The notes under the pieces were generated by a model. That model ran no database searches. It had not been told where the DNA came from and saw nothing but the letters and a program-made list of their open reading frames with translations. Source: Bromus sterilis (Eukaryota > Streptophyta > Magnoliopsida > Poales > Poaceae). Taken from it: 64,000 bases of DNA. The stretch's first letter is position 1, and each line of letters begins with the position of its first letter. Shown piece after piece: positions 23,521 to 34,385 of this stretch. The stretch covers positions 293,863,782-293,927,781 of the forward strand of contig OX465600.1 of the NCBI GenBank assembly GCA_950022295.1. The letters run 5' to 3'. A program made the position numbers and the translations under genes.

Positions 23521-24600
23521 CGGGGCCTTAACCGCTCGCGCAGCCAACCCTAACTCCCACCCCCACTCGCGCGACCCCAGCCCTCTCTCTCTCCCCTCGA
23601 CCCAGTGCCGCCGCCGCCCCCACCACCACCACCCCGGCCGCCGCCCCCACCACCCGAGCCGCCGCCGCCTCCACCACCACCACCCCGGTGAGCGCCGCCG
23701 CCTGCACCTTCTCTCCTCTCCCTCTCCTCCACTCTGACGCGCCGCCGTCGCCTCTGCAGAACGTCGCCCCCACCACCACCACCCCGGCCGCCGCCACCAC
23801 CACCCGAGCCGCCGCCCCCACCCCTTCGCTAGACTCCTGCCCCCCCCCCCTCGTCGGCCGGCATTCCGATGAGAAACCCTAGCAGCCACCATTTTTTAAT
23901 TCTTTTAATTAGTTAGTTATAGTTAAAATAAATTAGTAGTTAGGTTCTAGTTAGTTCAAATCAGTAGATATTTAGTTAGTTAGTTATAGTTAAAATCAAT
24001 AGTTAGATTTTAGTTAACTAGTTATATTAAAAACAGTAGATAGATTGTAGTTAGTTAGAATCAATAGTTAGTTATTTATTTAATTAAAATCATTAGTTAG
24101 TTAGTTATTTAGTAAAATCAGTAGTCAGGTTCTAGTTAGCTAGTTATAGTAGTTAAGATTATTTAGTTAGTTTGTAGTTAGTTAAAGACAATAGTTAGTT
24201 AGTTATTGAAAATCATTTGTTAGATTTTTAATGAATTGAAAGAAAATTGAATGTAATGAAAAGTGAAAAAAGTAAAATGAAATGAAAAGTAAAGTAAAAG
24301 TAGTTAGGACTAGTTATCTTGTGGCTTATGGTTGGCCTGGTCTTGTGTTATAGCTAGAAGAATAGGAAAGAGAAGGAAAAGGAAGAATAGGAAAGGGAAG
24401 GAAAAGTAGTTAGGAATAGGAAGAAGAGAAGGAGGTGGAAAAGGAGAGAAAAGGAAAGGATAAGAGGAGGGGATAAAGATATAGAAGAATAAAAGGAAAT
24501 AGAAGAAAGAAGAAAGAAGAAGAGAAGAAGTTAGAAAATAAATATAATTAATATTTTGCTCTCTTTTCCTTTGCTATGTTCCGGCCTTCGTGCCGATGAT
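23521..24600 (+). other. GC-rich leader exon and low-complexity intron of CACTA2
   Basis: A CT- and CCACC-rich leader (23521-23880) with no trusted reading frame is followed by about 400 bp of degenerate 'agttagttatagttaaaat' repeats (23895-24240) and an A/G-rich stretch (24330-24540). I take it as the 5' leader and intron of the transposase gene. Open frames on either strand of the leader are low-complexity artefacts. Confidence 0.5.
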
Positions 24601-24750
24601 ACTAGTTAGGTATAATTAAAATTTAGATGTAAGGTTCCATTGCGTAACCCATATGCGTCTCCCGTTCGAAAGATTCCATTTATAAATATGCATTCATTTG
24701 CATATTTATAATTGGATTCTTTCGAATTGTCCAACGTTATCCATGGACAG

Positions 24751-24967
24751 CCCGAGTATGTGTAGATTGGATTCATTTCCCCATATATGCTCTCCTCCGG
24801 ATCGGACGCAGGATTTCGTTAGCGCCACCTTGTTGTTCTCCGGGTACACATCCTCTCCGTTTATGCTGAGACGTGTATCAGGAGAACAACGGGGAGGTGC
24901 TGTCGAAATTTTGCTTCGGATCGGGAGGAGAGCATGGGGAAATGAATCCAATCTGCACATACTCGGG
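24751..24967 (+). ncRNA. 217-bp imperfect inverted repeat, candidate hairpin RNA
   Basis: The left arm (24751-24850, starting cccgagtatgtgtagattgg) pairs with the right arm (24871-24967, ending ccaatctgcacatactcggg) along nearly its whole length, with a 20-base loop at 24851-24870. The best-matched part is the outer 45 bp (around 'gattggattcatttcccc'). Mismatches and small bulges resemble plant microRNA precursors. It lies in the leader region upstream of the transposase remnant and on the transcribed strand. Expression is unknown, and a simple fold-back inverted duplication is the alternative. Confidence 0.45.
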
Positions 24968-25072
24968 TGGGATTATGACCTATCTTTACCTATTAGCTAG
25001 TGTGCATATGCCGTATCACCGTAATTAATTATATGCCTTCTGGTGTTAATTTGTACTAGCTAGATAGCCAGA

Positions 25073-26809
25073 ATGAATGATCGTGCGTGGATGTACACCG
25101 GTCACCCTAGTCAAAAAAATATGACTGAGGAATGGTTGGTCAAGACCGAGGAGTTCCTAGAGGTTGCATTTAGTGCTGTCCAACCAAGAACATAGTGCCC
25201 CTGCACTAGATGTAAGAACTATTCACAACAGACAAAGGATGTAATGGGTAAACACCTGCAAATACGTGGTTTCATGCCTGATTATACGTTGTGGTCATTT
25301 CATGGCGAGTCGGCCCAACGTGACAGACATGACCGAGAGAATGCAGAAGACGCTTCGAGCAAAATGTAAAAATAAACGGAGAATTGAAGCATCAATGGCT
25401 GAGGCATTCGTTGTTGAGGAAGCGGCAAACTTTGTGACAGCACACTATGCTGCCACTAATTACAGTTTGCATAATCCAAAGCCTCGGTACAATACTGGCG
25501 ACCCCGAGCGACATGAATCCAAGTTCAAACTCTTTAAAGGGAGCCTCGCACCTTGTGGGGTTATGAAGACAAAGACGTTGACCTTCGAGGAATGGAGCAT
25601 CATTACATTGTATATCTTGACCAACATGACAGAAGTGCGGCCATACATCGAGTAAGTGCGCGGTACATATTAATTGTTCTGCAACTTCTTGACGAGTTGT
25701 GTGTCTAACTTCTCTTAATTATTTGATACAGTCGATTCGTCGCGCAATTCTCGAATGGAGTGGCGATCGAAAAAGACTCCATCGAAGAGATTAATCTTCT
25801 TGAGAAGAGGGGAGGCGGCAATCCCGGTTTCATCTCTTGGTTTACAAAAACGGTACTTCTTATATGATATACATGCCATTGTTATTTCTTCGTCGTCTCA
25901 GTACCGACTAATACAACAAGCCTTTCCGTTTCAACTTGTAGGCTAATTCAGAGTCGATGGACGCTGAATTGAGACAAATCTCAAATTGTTTTGACTTTAA
26001 GGTCCATACATATGAAAAATACGACATCAATGGGTATCACTTTCGTACTGGTATGAAAGAGCAAACTATGCCAGATCGGAAAACAACGAATTCCGGTGTG
26101 TCCACTATAGATGGAGGAGTCGAGTATTATGGAATAGTTGAAGAAATATACGAACTTCTATATTATGGTGAAAATCCTTCGAATGCCGTTGTCTTCAAAT
26201 GTCATTGGTTCGATCCGAAGGACACTAGACGAACTCATGAGCATGTTGGGCTAGTTGAAATTAAACAGAAGAACCGTTTAAATGTTGCCGAAGTTTATAT
26301 TGTGGCTCAACAGGCCACACAAGTTTTCTATCTTCCATGGGCCTGCCAAAGTGTAAAGAATCTCGAAGATATGTATGTCGTCTATGACGTGCCGCCACAT
26401 GGTAAACTACCTGCCCCCCAATGAAGAAGAGGATTATCAACCTCACATAGACCCAGACACATATGACGGAGAATTCTTCCAAGAAACACGTGTGGCCAAA
26501 AAACATTTCGGAAAAACCTCTACGTTTGGTCAAAACATGGAAGTAGAGAATGACAATGCGGAGGAAGAGGAAGAAGTGGAATACGAAGAGGTTACCGATG
26601 ATGATGAGGAGGAAGATGAAGAAGTGGAACACGAAGAGGTTACCGATGCGGATGACCTATCATTGCTTGACCGGTTACAAAAAGGCTTTCGAAATGTGGT
26701 TGACACTGAATCCGATCCCGGAGAAGAGATCATTCATGACGACACGCGTGATAGTGACGATGATGTTTTTATTGATCCTGGAGAAGATACAGATGATCCC
26801 GACTATTAG
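25073..26809 (+). pseudogene. TNPD transposase remnant of CACTA2, catalytic domain deleted
   Basis: The start MNDRAWMYTGHP begins the transposase-associated domain, which carries a TAG stop at 25193-25195 followed by CPCTRCKN and GFMPDYTLW. Soon after, near 25350, the sequence jumps to the C-terminal part (KNKRRIEASMAEAF and HNPKPRYN, TNP2/DUF4218 tail), so the Transposase_21 catalytic region is absent. Two introns follow (25651-25731 and about 25854-25941), then a DUF4216-like block (EYYGIVEEIYELLYYGE). A shift in a six-C run near 26416 precedes an acidic tail ending at 26809. The enzyme cannot be functional. Confidence 0.82.
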
Positions 26810-26983
26810 TTGTATGCATCCCAACTTTCTTTTGTTTTTTGTATATATGAATTTGTATTATTTATTTCCTTAATGTACTAATTCATCTTTATATGCATAT
26901 GTTTCTTTTTTGTATATATGAATTTGTATTATTTATTTCCTTACTTTACTAATTCATCTTTACTCCGTAACAGGTGTTGACAC

Positions 26984-29810
26984 ATGGCGAGCCGTAGGGA
27001 CCCACCGGTGGAGTCTCGACCACCTCTACCTCTACGGAGAGAGTTGCTGGCGGGTATTGTCGCAGCCAGCTCGCCGCCGGCGCGTGCTGAGCAGCCTCGT
27101 GGGAGAGGTCGGGGAAAAGGCACAAAGAGAGCTAAACCCGGTGGTCGAGGAGGTGGTCGAGGAGCAGGTGGCGCCCTAGCCGAGTCACCCACTCACAGGA
27201 CAGTCTCACCGGTGCAGGAGCCACCGCCGGTGCAGTCGGAGGCACCGGAGCAGCGGCCACTGCCGGTGCAGTCGGAGGCACCGGAGCAGCGGACACCGGC
27301 GGTGCAGTCAGAGACACCGGAGGCACCGAGGCCGTCGACGGAGCCTCGTTGGGATGATCCTTGGGAGGAGCGTGCTCGCACGGATGATGATGATGCTGAT
27401 GAGGATGATGATAGCGATGACGACGGGGCTGAGGGAGGTGAGGGGGATGATGGGGGTGAGGGGAGCTCCTCTTCCAAGAAGCCGGTGTACCAGCGTGGTA
27501 TGACACGGCTCCCACCACGTCCGGACCCTGCGCCGAGGATATTGATTGCGCCAGATGGGGAGAAGTAAGTTGTTGAATTTTTTGTGTTCCTTGTATATAT
27601 ATATCATACATGTACATATGGTCCAACAAGAACTAATGTCTTTGTGTTCTTATTTTGCAAGGCGTGGAGTTACCCGGAAGGTGCTCGGAATCCGAACTGC
27701 CTCCTTGGTGCCGTGCTTAAGGAGCAGTTCCCCGGGCTAGTCCAGTTGCCTATTGAGGGTAGGGTTCTTGAGCCCGACCTCACTTGGCCACACTACAAAG
27801 CCGCCCCGGCCCCGCCAGATGAACGCATCAACAACGTTGAATGTTGTACCAAAGCCGACATGGTGGTGGCTACTTTTTGGGTAAGTATTCTAGGAATTGC
27901 AATCATTTATTAGTGTTGGAATCATTTCACTCATCTTTTCATATGTTCGATGCATTTTTCAGTGCTACTATAGGGTTAAGGAGGGGATGGAGCCGGCGGC
28001 CCAGAAGAATCTCGAGAAGGAGATAGTGAGGCTACTCACGAACACTAGGTACGAGATGCGTGTTCAGTGTGTTCGAGATTGGTACGCCAAGAAGGGCGTG
28101 AAGAAGGCCAAGAAGAAGTGCAGAAAAGTTTTCCTTAAGAAGGATGAATACTTGGAGGTAAATTACTAACTAATTCAAATTCCTACACTTATAAGTAAGG
28201 CCTAGTTAGCTCCAACTTTTCTTTATAAGCTTATGAAGCTCAAACTTGGCTTTATAAGCTTATAAGTGTCAAACTTTTCTTTATAAGCTTATGAAGCTCA
28301 AACTTGGCTTTATAAGCTTATAAGTGTCAAACTTTTCTTTATAAGCTTATGAAGCTCAAACTTGGCTTTATAAGCTTATAAGTGTCAAACTTTTCTTTAT
28401 AAGCTTATGAAGCTCAAACTTGGCTTTATAAGCTTATAAGTGTCAAACTTGGCTTTATAAGTTTATCAAGGTCAAACTTGGCTCTATAAGCTTGTAAAAC
28501 TAAAAAATGATAATAATAGCTTAGTTACATAAAACTTGACTTGTACTTGGCTTAAAAAAGATATTCAATGACTTTATAAGATTATTAATTCATAGGCGCC
28601 CCCGAGATGGTGTGCAAATAAGATGGATTGCTTTGAGGCGATAGTGGACAAATGGCTCAGTGATGCCTGGCTGTCCACCCACAAAAGCGCCAAGGCTAGG
28701 CGTGCACAAATGGTAGGTGTGGCACACCACCAAGGCAATCTCAACGTCAACGAGTACGCAAAAAAATGGGTATGTGCCTTTTTGTTTTAAGTTTCATGTC
28801 CTTTCATCATTAATCAATTGATTTGTTTCATGCCTTTTCTTTGCTTTTCATTGTAGGCGAAGCACCATAATCAGCCTGTGCCTAAGGGATTTCGCTCATT
28901 TGCCATGGCCCATAAGGGAAAGTAAAAAACGGTGACGGCATATTCCGAGGGCGACGGTGTTGAGGCGTACACCAGCGCTGCAGCCTACCACAAGATGATG
29001 GCCTATTCTGAGGTGGCGAAAGAGCTACGCGGTCCTCAGTTTGACCCGAGCGAGGAGGAGATGGATCCGGAGGTCTTGATGATTTCTGGTGGCGGTAAGC
29101 ATCATGGCAGCACCTCCATGTGCAATGGCTTCGTACATTGCCCGGAGACTCTACCTCAGATCAAGGCGAGGCAAACGAGCTCCTCTCCTGCTGTACGACC
29201 TCGCCCGCGGCCAGTGGACATTGCTATCCAAGTATAACTTTGTCTCAAATTTTCTTTCCGTTCTTTAGACTACGTAGCGATGATGACAATAATTTCTATA
29301 TTGTTGAGTGTTCTCAGGACGCCATTCAGAGGGAGGGACAGGCGACACAAGAGATGTTGTCGGAGCAGCTTGCGGAGAGGGACCGGCTGGCGGAGGAGAG
29401 GACCCAGAGGATACTCAAGGAGGAGAGGGCACTCAATAATGCCCAGACGAAGGCCATCTACGACCTCTTCTCGGTAAGTTACTACTTTTGCATATATCCG
29501 CCAAGAATGCATATGCATATGTTTGGTTCACTTGCTAATATGCTCGAGTCCTCAAAAAATAACTCTCAGAGCATGTGGGAGAAGCAAGGTCTTACCCCTC
29601 CACCGATGCCGACGCCTATCGTTTCTCCTCCCGGAGCCGTTTCTTTCAATGATCAATATAGCCCGGTCTTATACCATCAAGTGTCATCATGCTTACCACA
29701 TTGCAACTCATCCTTTGTTGCAGCATAATTCCGGAGCCGCATCTCACAACCCACAAGAATCTCCTAGTGAATCCCCGAGCAATCCACGTGGCGGCGCTTC
29801 TCAGCCTTGA
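26984..29810 (+). pseudogene. CACTA2 TNPA-like protein (Transposase_24, Ptta/En/Spm type), eight exons, near intact
   Basis: Exons: 26984-27565, 27662-27880, 27963-28157, 28596-28769, 28857-29231, 29318-29473, 29570-29665 and 29724-29810. Exons 2-8 all have lengths divisible by three and begin in phase 0. The product would be about 627 residues: an RG-rich N terminus, three PVQSEAPEQR-type repeats, an acidic stretch, a basic central domain (EMRVQCVRDWYAKKG, then RRAQMVGVAHHQG) typical of Ptta/En/Spm proteins, and a coiled coil (QLAERDRLAEERTQR). This type binds subterminal repeats. Lesions: the exon 1 donor appears to lack one G (aag/taagtt) and exon 5 has a TAA at 28923-28925. A homologous gene lies in CACTA3. 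Confidence 0.75.
28200..28500 (+). repeat. Tandem 'tataagcttat' minisatellite in TNPA-like intron 3
   Basis: Four to five copies of a roughly 58-bp unit ('aagctcaaacttggctttataagcttataagtg...') follow one another. The motif AAGCTTAT recurs in the 3' flank of the same gene. No coding content. Confidence 0.85.
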
Positions 29811-29824
29811 GGTGTCCTCCGGTA

Positions 29825-30330
29825 AGTTACATAAAGCTCATCAATGACTTTATATGCTCATAAAGCTCAATAATGGTAGTAATAGCTTAGTTACATAAAT
29901 ATTTACTTATTCTTGGCTTATAAAAGCTAAAAATGACTATATAAGCTTATAAAGCTTATACTTGGCTTTATAAGCTTGTAAACCTCAAAAATGACTTATA
30001 CTTGGCTTATAATAGCTCCTCAATGACTTCATAAGCTCATAAAGCTGAACAATGATGTTAATAGCTTAGTTCGATGAAAATTGAGTTATACTTGACTTCT
30101 AAAAGCTCAATAGTGACTTTATAAGCTTATAAAGCTCAAACTTGGCTTTATAAGCTTTTAAAGCTCAAATTAGATTTTATAAGCTTATTAAGTTCAACAA
30201 TGACTTATACTTGTCTTATAAAAGCTCAATAATGAATTTACTAGCTTAAGTGGCTTATAAACCTAAAAATGACTTATACTTTGCATATAAAGCTCAAAAA
30301 TGAATTAATGACTTAGTTAGATCTAAAATG
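29825..30330 (+). repeat. Degenerate 'ataagctcataaagctcaa' repeats downstream of TNPA-like gene
   Basis: About a dozen diverged copies of a 30-40 bp motif containing 'aagctcaa' and 'ataagctt' fill the interval. They share the core with the intron 3 minisatellite, which suggests a common origin. Confidence 0.75.
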
Positions 30331-30344
30331 AGATATATTTAGCT

Positions 30345-30612
30345 CTTGAGGTCTAAGAAGAACAAGTATTGTAGAATAAGAAGAAGGAGAGGAGGAAAAG
30401 AAAGAAGTGAAGAAGAAAGAGGTGAAAAAGAAAGTAAAAGAAGAAAAGTCTTGTTCTTACTTTTTCTCTTCTTTCTTTTTCTCCATCTTCTCTTCTTCCT
30501 TTCATCTTATTCTTATTCTTCCTCTTCTCTTCTTCTTCTCCTTACTCTTCTTCTCCTTGTTCTTATTTTTCCTTTTTTATTTTCATCTTTTCATCATTTT
30601 GGATTTCTTCTT
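30345..30612. repeat. GA-rich/TC-rich palindromic tract of CACTA2
   Basis: A purine-only run (30350-30445, gaagaagaaggag..) is followed after a short spacer by a pyrimidine-only run (30455-30612), so the strand can fold back on itself. CACTA3 has the same arrangement at the equivalent place. Confidence 0.8.
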
Positions 30613-30899
30613 TTCCATAACTAACATATGATTATGTTTTCATCTGCAGATTTGCCTTTATGCATGGATGGATGCTTCTTGTTGTACATATAGGATGCTA
30701 GGATGGATGCACTCTGTGTATGACTTGTAGACGCGTTGGCCTTTGTAGATGCGTGTGATTATGTAGTCGACTTGTTGCTGTTTTAAACTATATGTATGCA
30801 CTAGCTAGTGGACTTGTACATTTGTGGGATGGAGATGACTTGTGCATTTATATCATATTGGCACTTTTTGTATGACTTGTACATTTATATCATGTTGGC

Positions 30900-31262
30900 A
30901 CTTTTTGTATTGACGGCAAAGAGTTGGTTGGCTGATGGCACACTGCTGACATGTGGGCCCAGGCAAGGGCTTTGCCGTCAGCCAGACGGCTAGCTGACGG
31001 CAACGCACGCCGTTAACTCAGCCCACGGGGTTAAGTCAGAGCTGACCGTACGAGCGGCATTGCCATCAGCCATTACAAAAAGGCTGACGGCAAAGGCTTT
31101 GCCGTCGGTCGATCTTGAGCTGACGGCAAAGCAGCTCACTGCCGACTGACGAGCTGACAACAGGTTTGCCGTCGTGGAGCTGACGGCAAAGCCTTTGCCG
31201 TCAGCTTTTCATAAGTTTGCCGTCAGCTTTGGCTGACGGCAAAACTCCTGTTTCCTGTAGTG
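30900..31262 (+). repeat. CACTA2 3' subterminal repeats and terminal inverted repeat
   Basis: Many 'ctgacggcaaag' and 'gccgtcagc' motifs in both orientations run up to the terminal TTTCCTGTAGTG. Confidence 0.88.
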
Positions 31263-32447
31263 GTAAGAGTAAAAAAGAGAAAGTAAACAACTAGTAACCA
31301 GCAGAATTAAAACACTGTAGGCTAGGGAGATGGATGGTTGGGCGCTGCATGGATAAGACACATCATGTAATCAACTTGGGGCAAGGCACACAGAAAAGCA
31401 AAGATCATCTAGGCATAAATCAAACATCACGCATGTATCCCACAGGTAGTTGTACATGCTTGCAATAAGAACTTGCACAACATCTTTTGTCTTACCATCC
31501 CGCTACGAACGGGGCCAAAAGGAACTTATGGAGATTAAGGTGCTCCTTTCAAAGAGCACCGGAATAAAGCATTAACAATCAATGGATGCACGGAATCCTC
31601 AAATTATATTCCATCCCCTTTGGTGTCCCAAGCTGTCACCTTTGGGATCGCCGATTCCGGACTATAACAGGTGCATACAACTCATAGGTAGGATCAAGAA
31701 CACAAATATATTCATGAAAACACAAAGGGTTCACATCTGAAATCATGGCACTCGGGCCCAAAGTGACAAGCATTAAGAGCAACAAGTTGAAGAAAAGATG
31801 ATAAACACCAATCTAGATGATAGGCAACATGCCCCCAACAATCTGATAAACTATTACATGATCTAACTCATCCAATCCTTACCACCCCCTTTGCCTACAG
31901 CAGGGAATTACTCACACATGGATGGAGAAGTCATAGAGGGATGATGGAGTGGTGATGGCGATGACGATGACGACGATCTCCCCTCTCCGGCGGCCAAAAC
32001 AACCTCCAGATTAGCCCTCCCGGAGAAGAACAGAGGGTGACGGCGGCTCCGCAACGAGAACTGGGAAAACGACTTCTGTTCTGGGGTTTTCGCGTCACGG
32101 GAATAAATAGGAGCATCGGTAGGGCACCATAGGAGGGGGGAGGCCCCCAGGAGGCCAAAGGGCGCGGCCCCACCCCTGGCCGCGCCAGGAGGGCGCCTGG
32201 GGCACCCAGGGCTCCCCTCTGGTCCCACTTCTGTCATCTGGCTCCTTCGGGTGCGTGGATTTTCTGGTATTTTTCTGAGAATTTTCTGGGACGTCCAAAA
32301 ATCCATTTTCCTGCGCACAATAAAACCATACAGACAGCTCTGCTGAAAACAGCGTTAGTCCGGGTTAGTATCGTCCAAATCATGCAAGAGTGAGGGCAAA
32401 ACAATAGCAAAAGTGTTTGGAAAAGTAGATACATTTGAGACGTATCA
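31263..32447 (-). repeat. Right LTR of Athila element, second part
   Basis: The LTR resumes with the TSD copy GTA and ends GACGTATCA at 32447. It aligns base by base with 15480-16660. Total right LTR is about 1380 bp. This is the 5' LTR of the element, so it would hold the promoter, now split by CACTA2. Confidence 0.9.
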
Positions 32448-32948
32448 GTACCGCACAAGGGTAAAGATTGGTGAGAAGGATTACAGATGAGACCTAATGC
32501 ATAAGCAAGCACTGTTATGAAATCAAGCAACCAAATGATTTTATTTTCTTATAAGTGGATTAAAAGAACGATGAATCAGATCATGTGCATTCTTAATTTA
32601 AAAAACATTCAGTTTTTAATTGGAAATCTAATAAGGATAGCCTACGCCCAATGAACAATGAATAACTATGATTCTGGATAGAAAAGACATTCAGTTTGTA
32701 CTTGGTAATCTAATAAGGACACATTCTAAATAAAGAAGACATTCAGTTCTGCATACATGTGAATAGAAAGAACAATGTAAAAAGGAACTGCTGCTCCTTA
32801 AATAAAAGCCATGGAACAACCAAATCATCTGATGTTCAGTAGGTTCTCTTTGCCCCAAAAAATAAGGGGAAAGAGAAAAATACAATTACACGCGTATAGG
32901 AATTCGAAAGTGAAAAAAATATAATTAGGAAAGCTTCCAATTTGACAC
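32448..32948 (-). repeat. Tandem unit A (right part)
   Basis: The sequence starts with the TSD copy GTACC and continues 'gcacaagggtaaagattgg' exactly as in unit B from about 33880. No protein is recognised in this half of the unit. Confidence 0.8.
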
Positions 32949-34385
32949 AAAAAAAGAACATGTATAGGAATTTGAAGCGTAGCATGCCCATAATAGGAGT
33001 TCACGGACATGCTGGAACTGAAGGTCATCGAGGACGCGGAACGGCCTAGGCCCTGGGTTCCTGGCTGTCGTTCCTACCTAACCGACCAATTTTACCTTGC
33101 TGCTGGACACGCTGTTTCCACGTTTTTGACTCAGATTCCCATCTCCACCTCGAAGGAAACTGAATGTACGAAAGATCTCTACAGTCCAAGTGCTGTCGGT
33201 TTGCTACGAACCATTCGGTGAGCATTGTCTTCCTTCGAGACTTCTGGGAGAGTAAATCGTCCATTCTTGCTCGGGTACTATACGTTACATAATTTCCATT
33301 GGGCATATGCACCATCATTCTTTCAACTGCAGGATAATGCCTATGTGTCAAAGCCTAGTATATGCCATCACGCATCCTGGTCACAAATATACCTACAATT
33401 GACTAACCTCATTAATAGTGTTGGTTTCAGGATCATACAGAGCATCCTCGGAGATTTTCGCTCTCTCTTGATAAATCTTACTGTAATCAGCCACTTTTGT
33501 TACATACTTGAAAAGGTACTTAATGAAAGTTGTCTTATTGCACCACTCAACATTAATATGAGCTTGGTAATTCTTGAGGAGGAACATATTATATGGAACA
33601 ACCCATTGGTTATCCATATGACAGCCTCCCTTCTCTATGTAAAGATCACTCTGAGAGCACCGATACATAGTGAAACCCCTTGCATCAACACATGTCTCGG
33701 GCCGGTATGATTTTGGATAAAACTTGGAACCGACACCCTTTTTCATACATGGGCACGTTGGATTATAAGGGCCATGTACCATATTTCAGCAACAGGAGCA
33801 TACCCTAAGGGGTCGTCTGATGGCTTAGGAATTTCAGCAGACACATAGGACTCAATCATAGCTGGAGTCGGTTGCGCTGTACCGCACAAGGGTAAAGATT
33901 GGTGAGAAGGATTACAGATGAGACCTAATGCATAAGCAAGCACTGTTATGAAATCAAGCAACCAAATGATTTTATTTGCTTATAAGTGGATTAAAAGAAC
34001 GTTGAATCAGATCATGTGCATTCTTAATTTAAAAAACATTCAGTTTGTAATTGGAAATCTAATAAGGATAGCCTACGCCCAATGAACAATGAATAACTAT
34101 GATTCTGGATAGAAAAGACATTCAATTTGTACTTGGGAATCTAATAAGGACACATTCTAAATAAAGAAGACATTCAGTTCTGCATACATGTGAATAGAAA
34201 GAACAATGTAAAAAGGAACTGCTGCTCCTTAAAGAAAATCCAAGGAACAACCAAATCATCTGTTGTTGAGTAGGTTCTCTTTTCCCCAAAAAATAAGGGG
34301 AAAGAGAAAAATACAATTACACGCGTATAGGAATTCGAAAGTGAAAATAATATAATTACGAAAGCTTCCAATTTGACACAAAAAA
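32949..34385 (-). pseudogene. Helitron helicase-like fragment, tandem unit B (uninterrupted)
   Basis: This complete 1.44-kb unit contains the same Helitron-type frames as unit A on the minus strand: 33961-33743 and 33782-33393, with NPTCPCMKKG, VVPYNMFLL and VEWCNKTTFIKYLFKYV, then 33351-33046 with PAVERMMVHMPNGNYVTY and KTMLTEWFVANRQH. A one-base loss near 33784 (catatttcag against catatgttcag in unit A) shifts the frame. It contains the empty site of the Athila insertion near 33880. Only the region C-terminal to the HUH motif is present. Confidence 0.78.

Larger units (their letters stand above)
23187..31262 (+). mobile_element. CACTA2: 8.1-kb CACTA transposon with deleted transposase
   Basis: The element begins CACTACAGGAAA and ends TTTCCTGTAGTG, with the TSD GTA on both sides (23184-23186, 31263-31265). 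The left LTR of the host retroelement reads 'agcaacggtaatagtaaaa' at about 15468-15486, the empty site. Subterminal 'tgccgtcagc'/'gctgacggca' motifs crowd both ends. It keeps an eight-exon TNPA-like gene but its transposase gene has lost the catalytic domain, so it should need a helper. A different family from CACTA1. Confidence 0.92.
3800..32447 (-). mobile_element. Athila-lineage Ty3/gypsy LTR retrotransposon lacking pol, hosting two CACTA insertions
   Basis: Both LTRs start TGATAA and end GACGTATCA and are about 1.38 kb once inserted CACTA elements are removed. The element without insertions is about 9.1 kb. It lies on the minus strand: PBS at 22959-22977, gag at 22935-21555, protease region 21049-20351, an Athila-type ORF at 19484-18525, and a polypurine tract next to the left LTR. 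No reverse transcriptase, RNase H or integrase can be found between 16661 and 22958, so the element would depend on an autonomous relative. Ends and PBS resemble the Triticeae Sabrina/WHAM group, but the exact family name is not established here. The 5-bp TSD is GTACC. Confidence 0.88.

Noticed and set aside
23482..23892. Glycine/arginine-rich frames on the minus strand
   Set aside because: They arise from the CCACC-rich leader of CACTA2. Composition alone keeps the frame open.
26530..26733. Serine-rich minus-strand frame
   Set aside because: It is the reverse of the acidic tail of the transposase remnant.
27132..27629. Proline/histidine-rich minus-strand frames
   Set aside because: They mirror exon 1 of the TNPA-like gene on the plus strand, which has splice sites and homologous exons downstream.
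30345..30631. Leucine/serine/phenylalanine-rich frames resembling membrane proteins
   Set aside because: They are translations of a pyrimidine-only tract and not genes.
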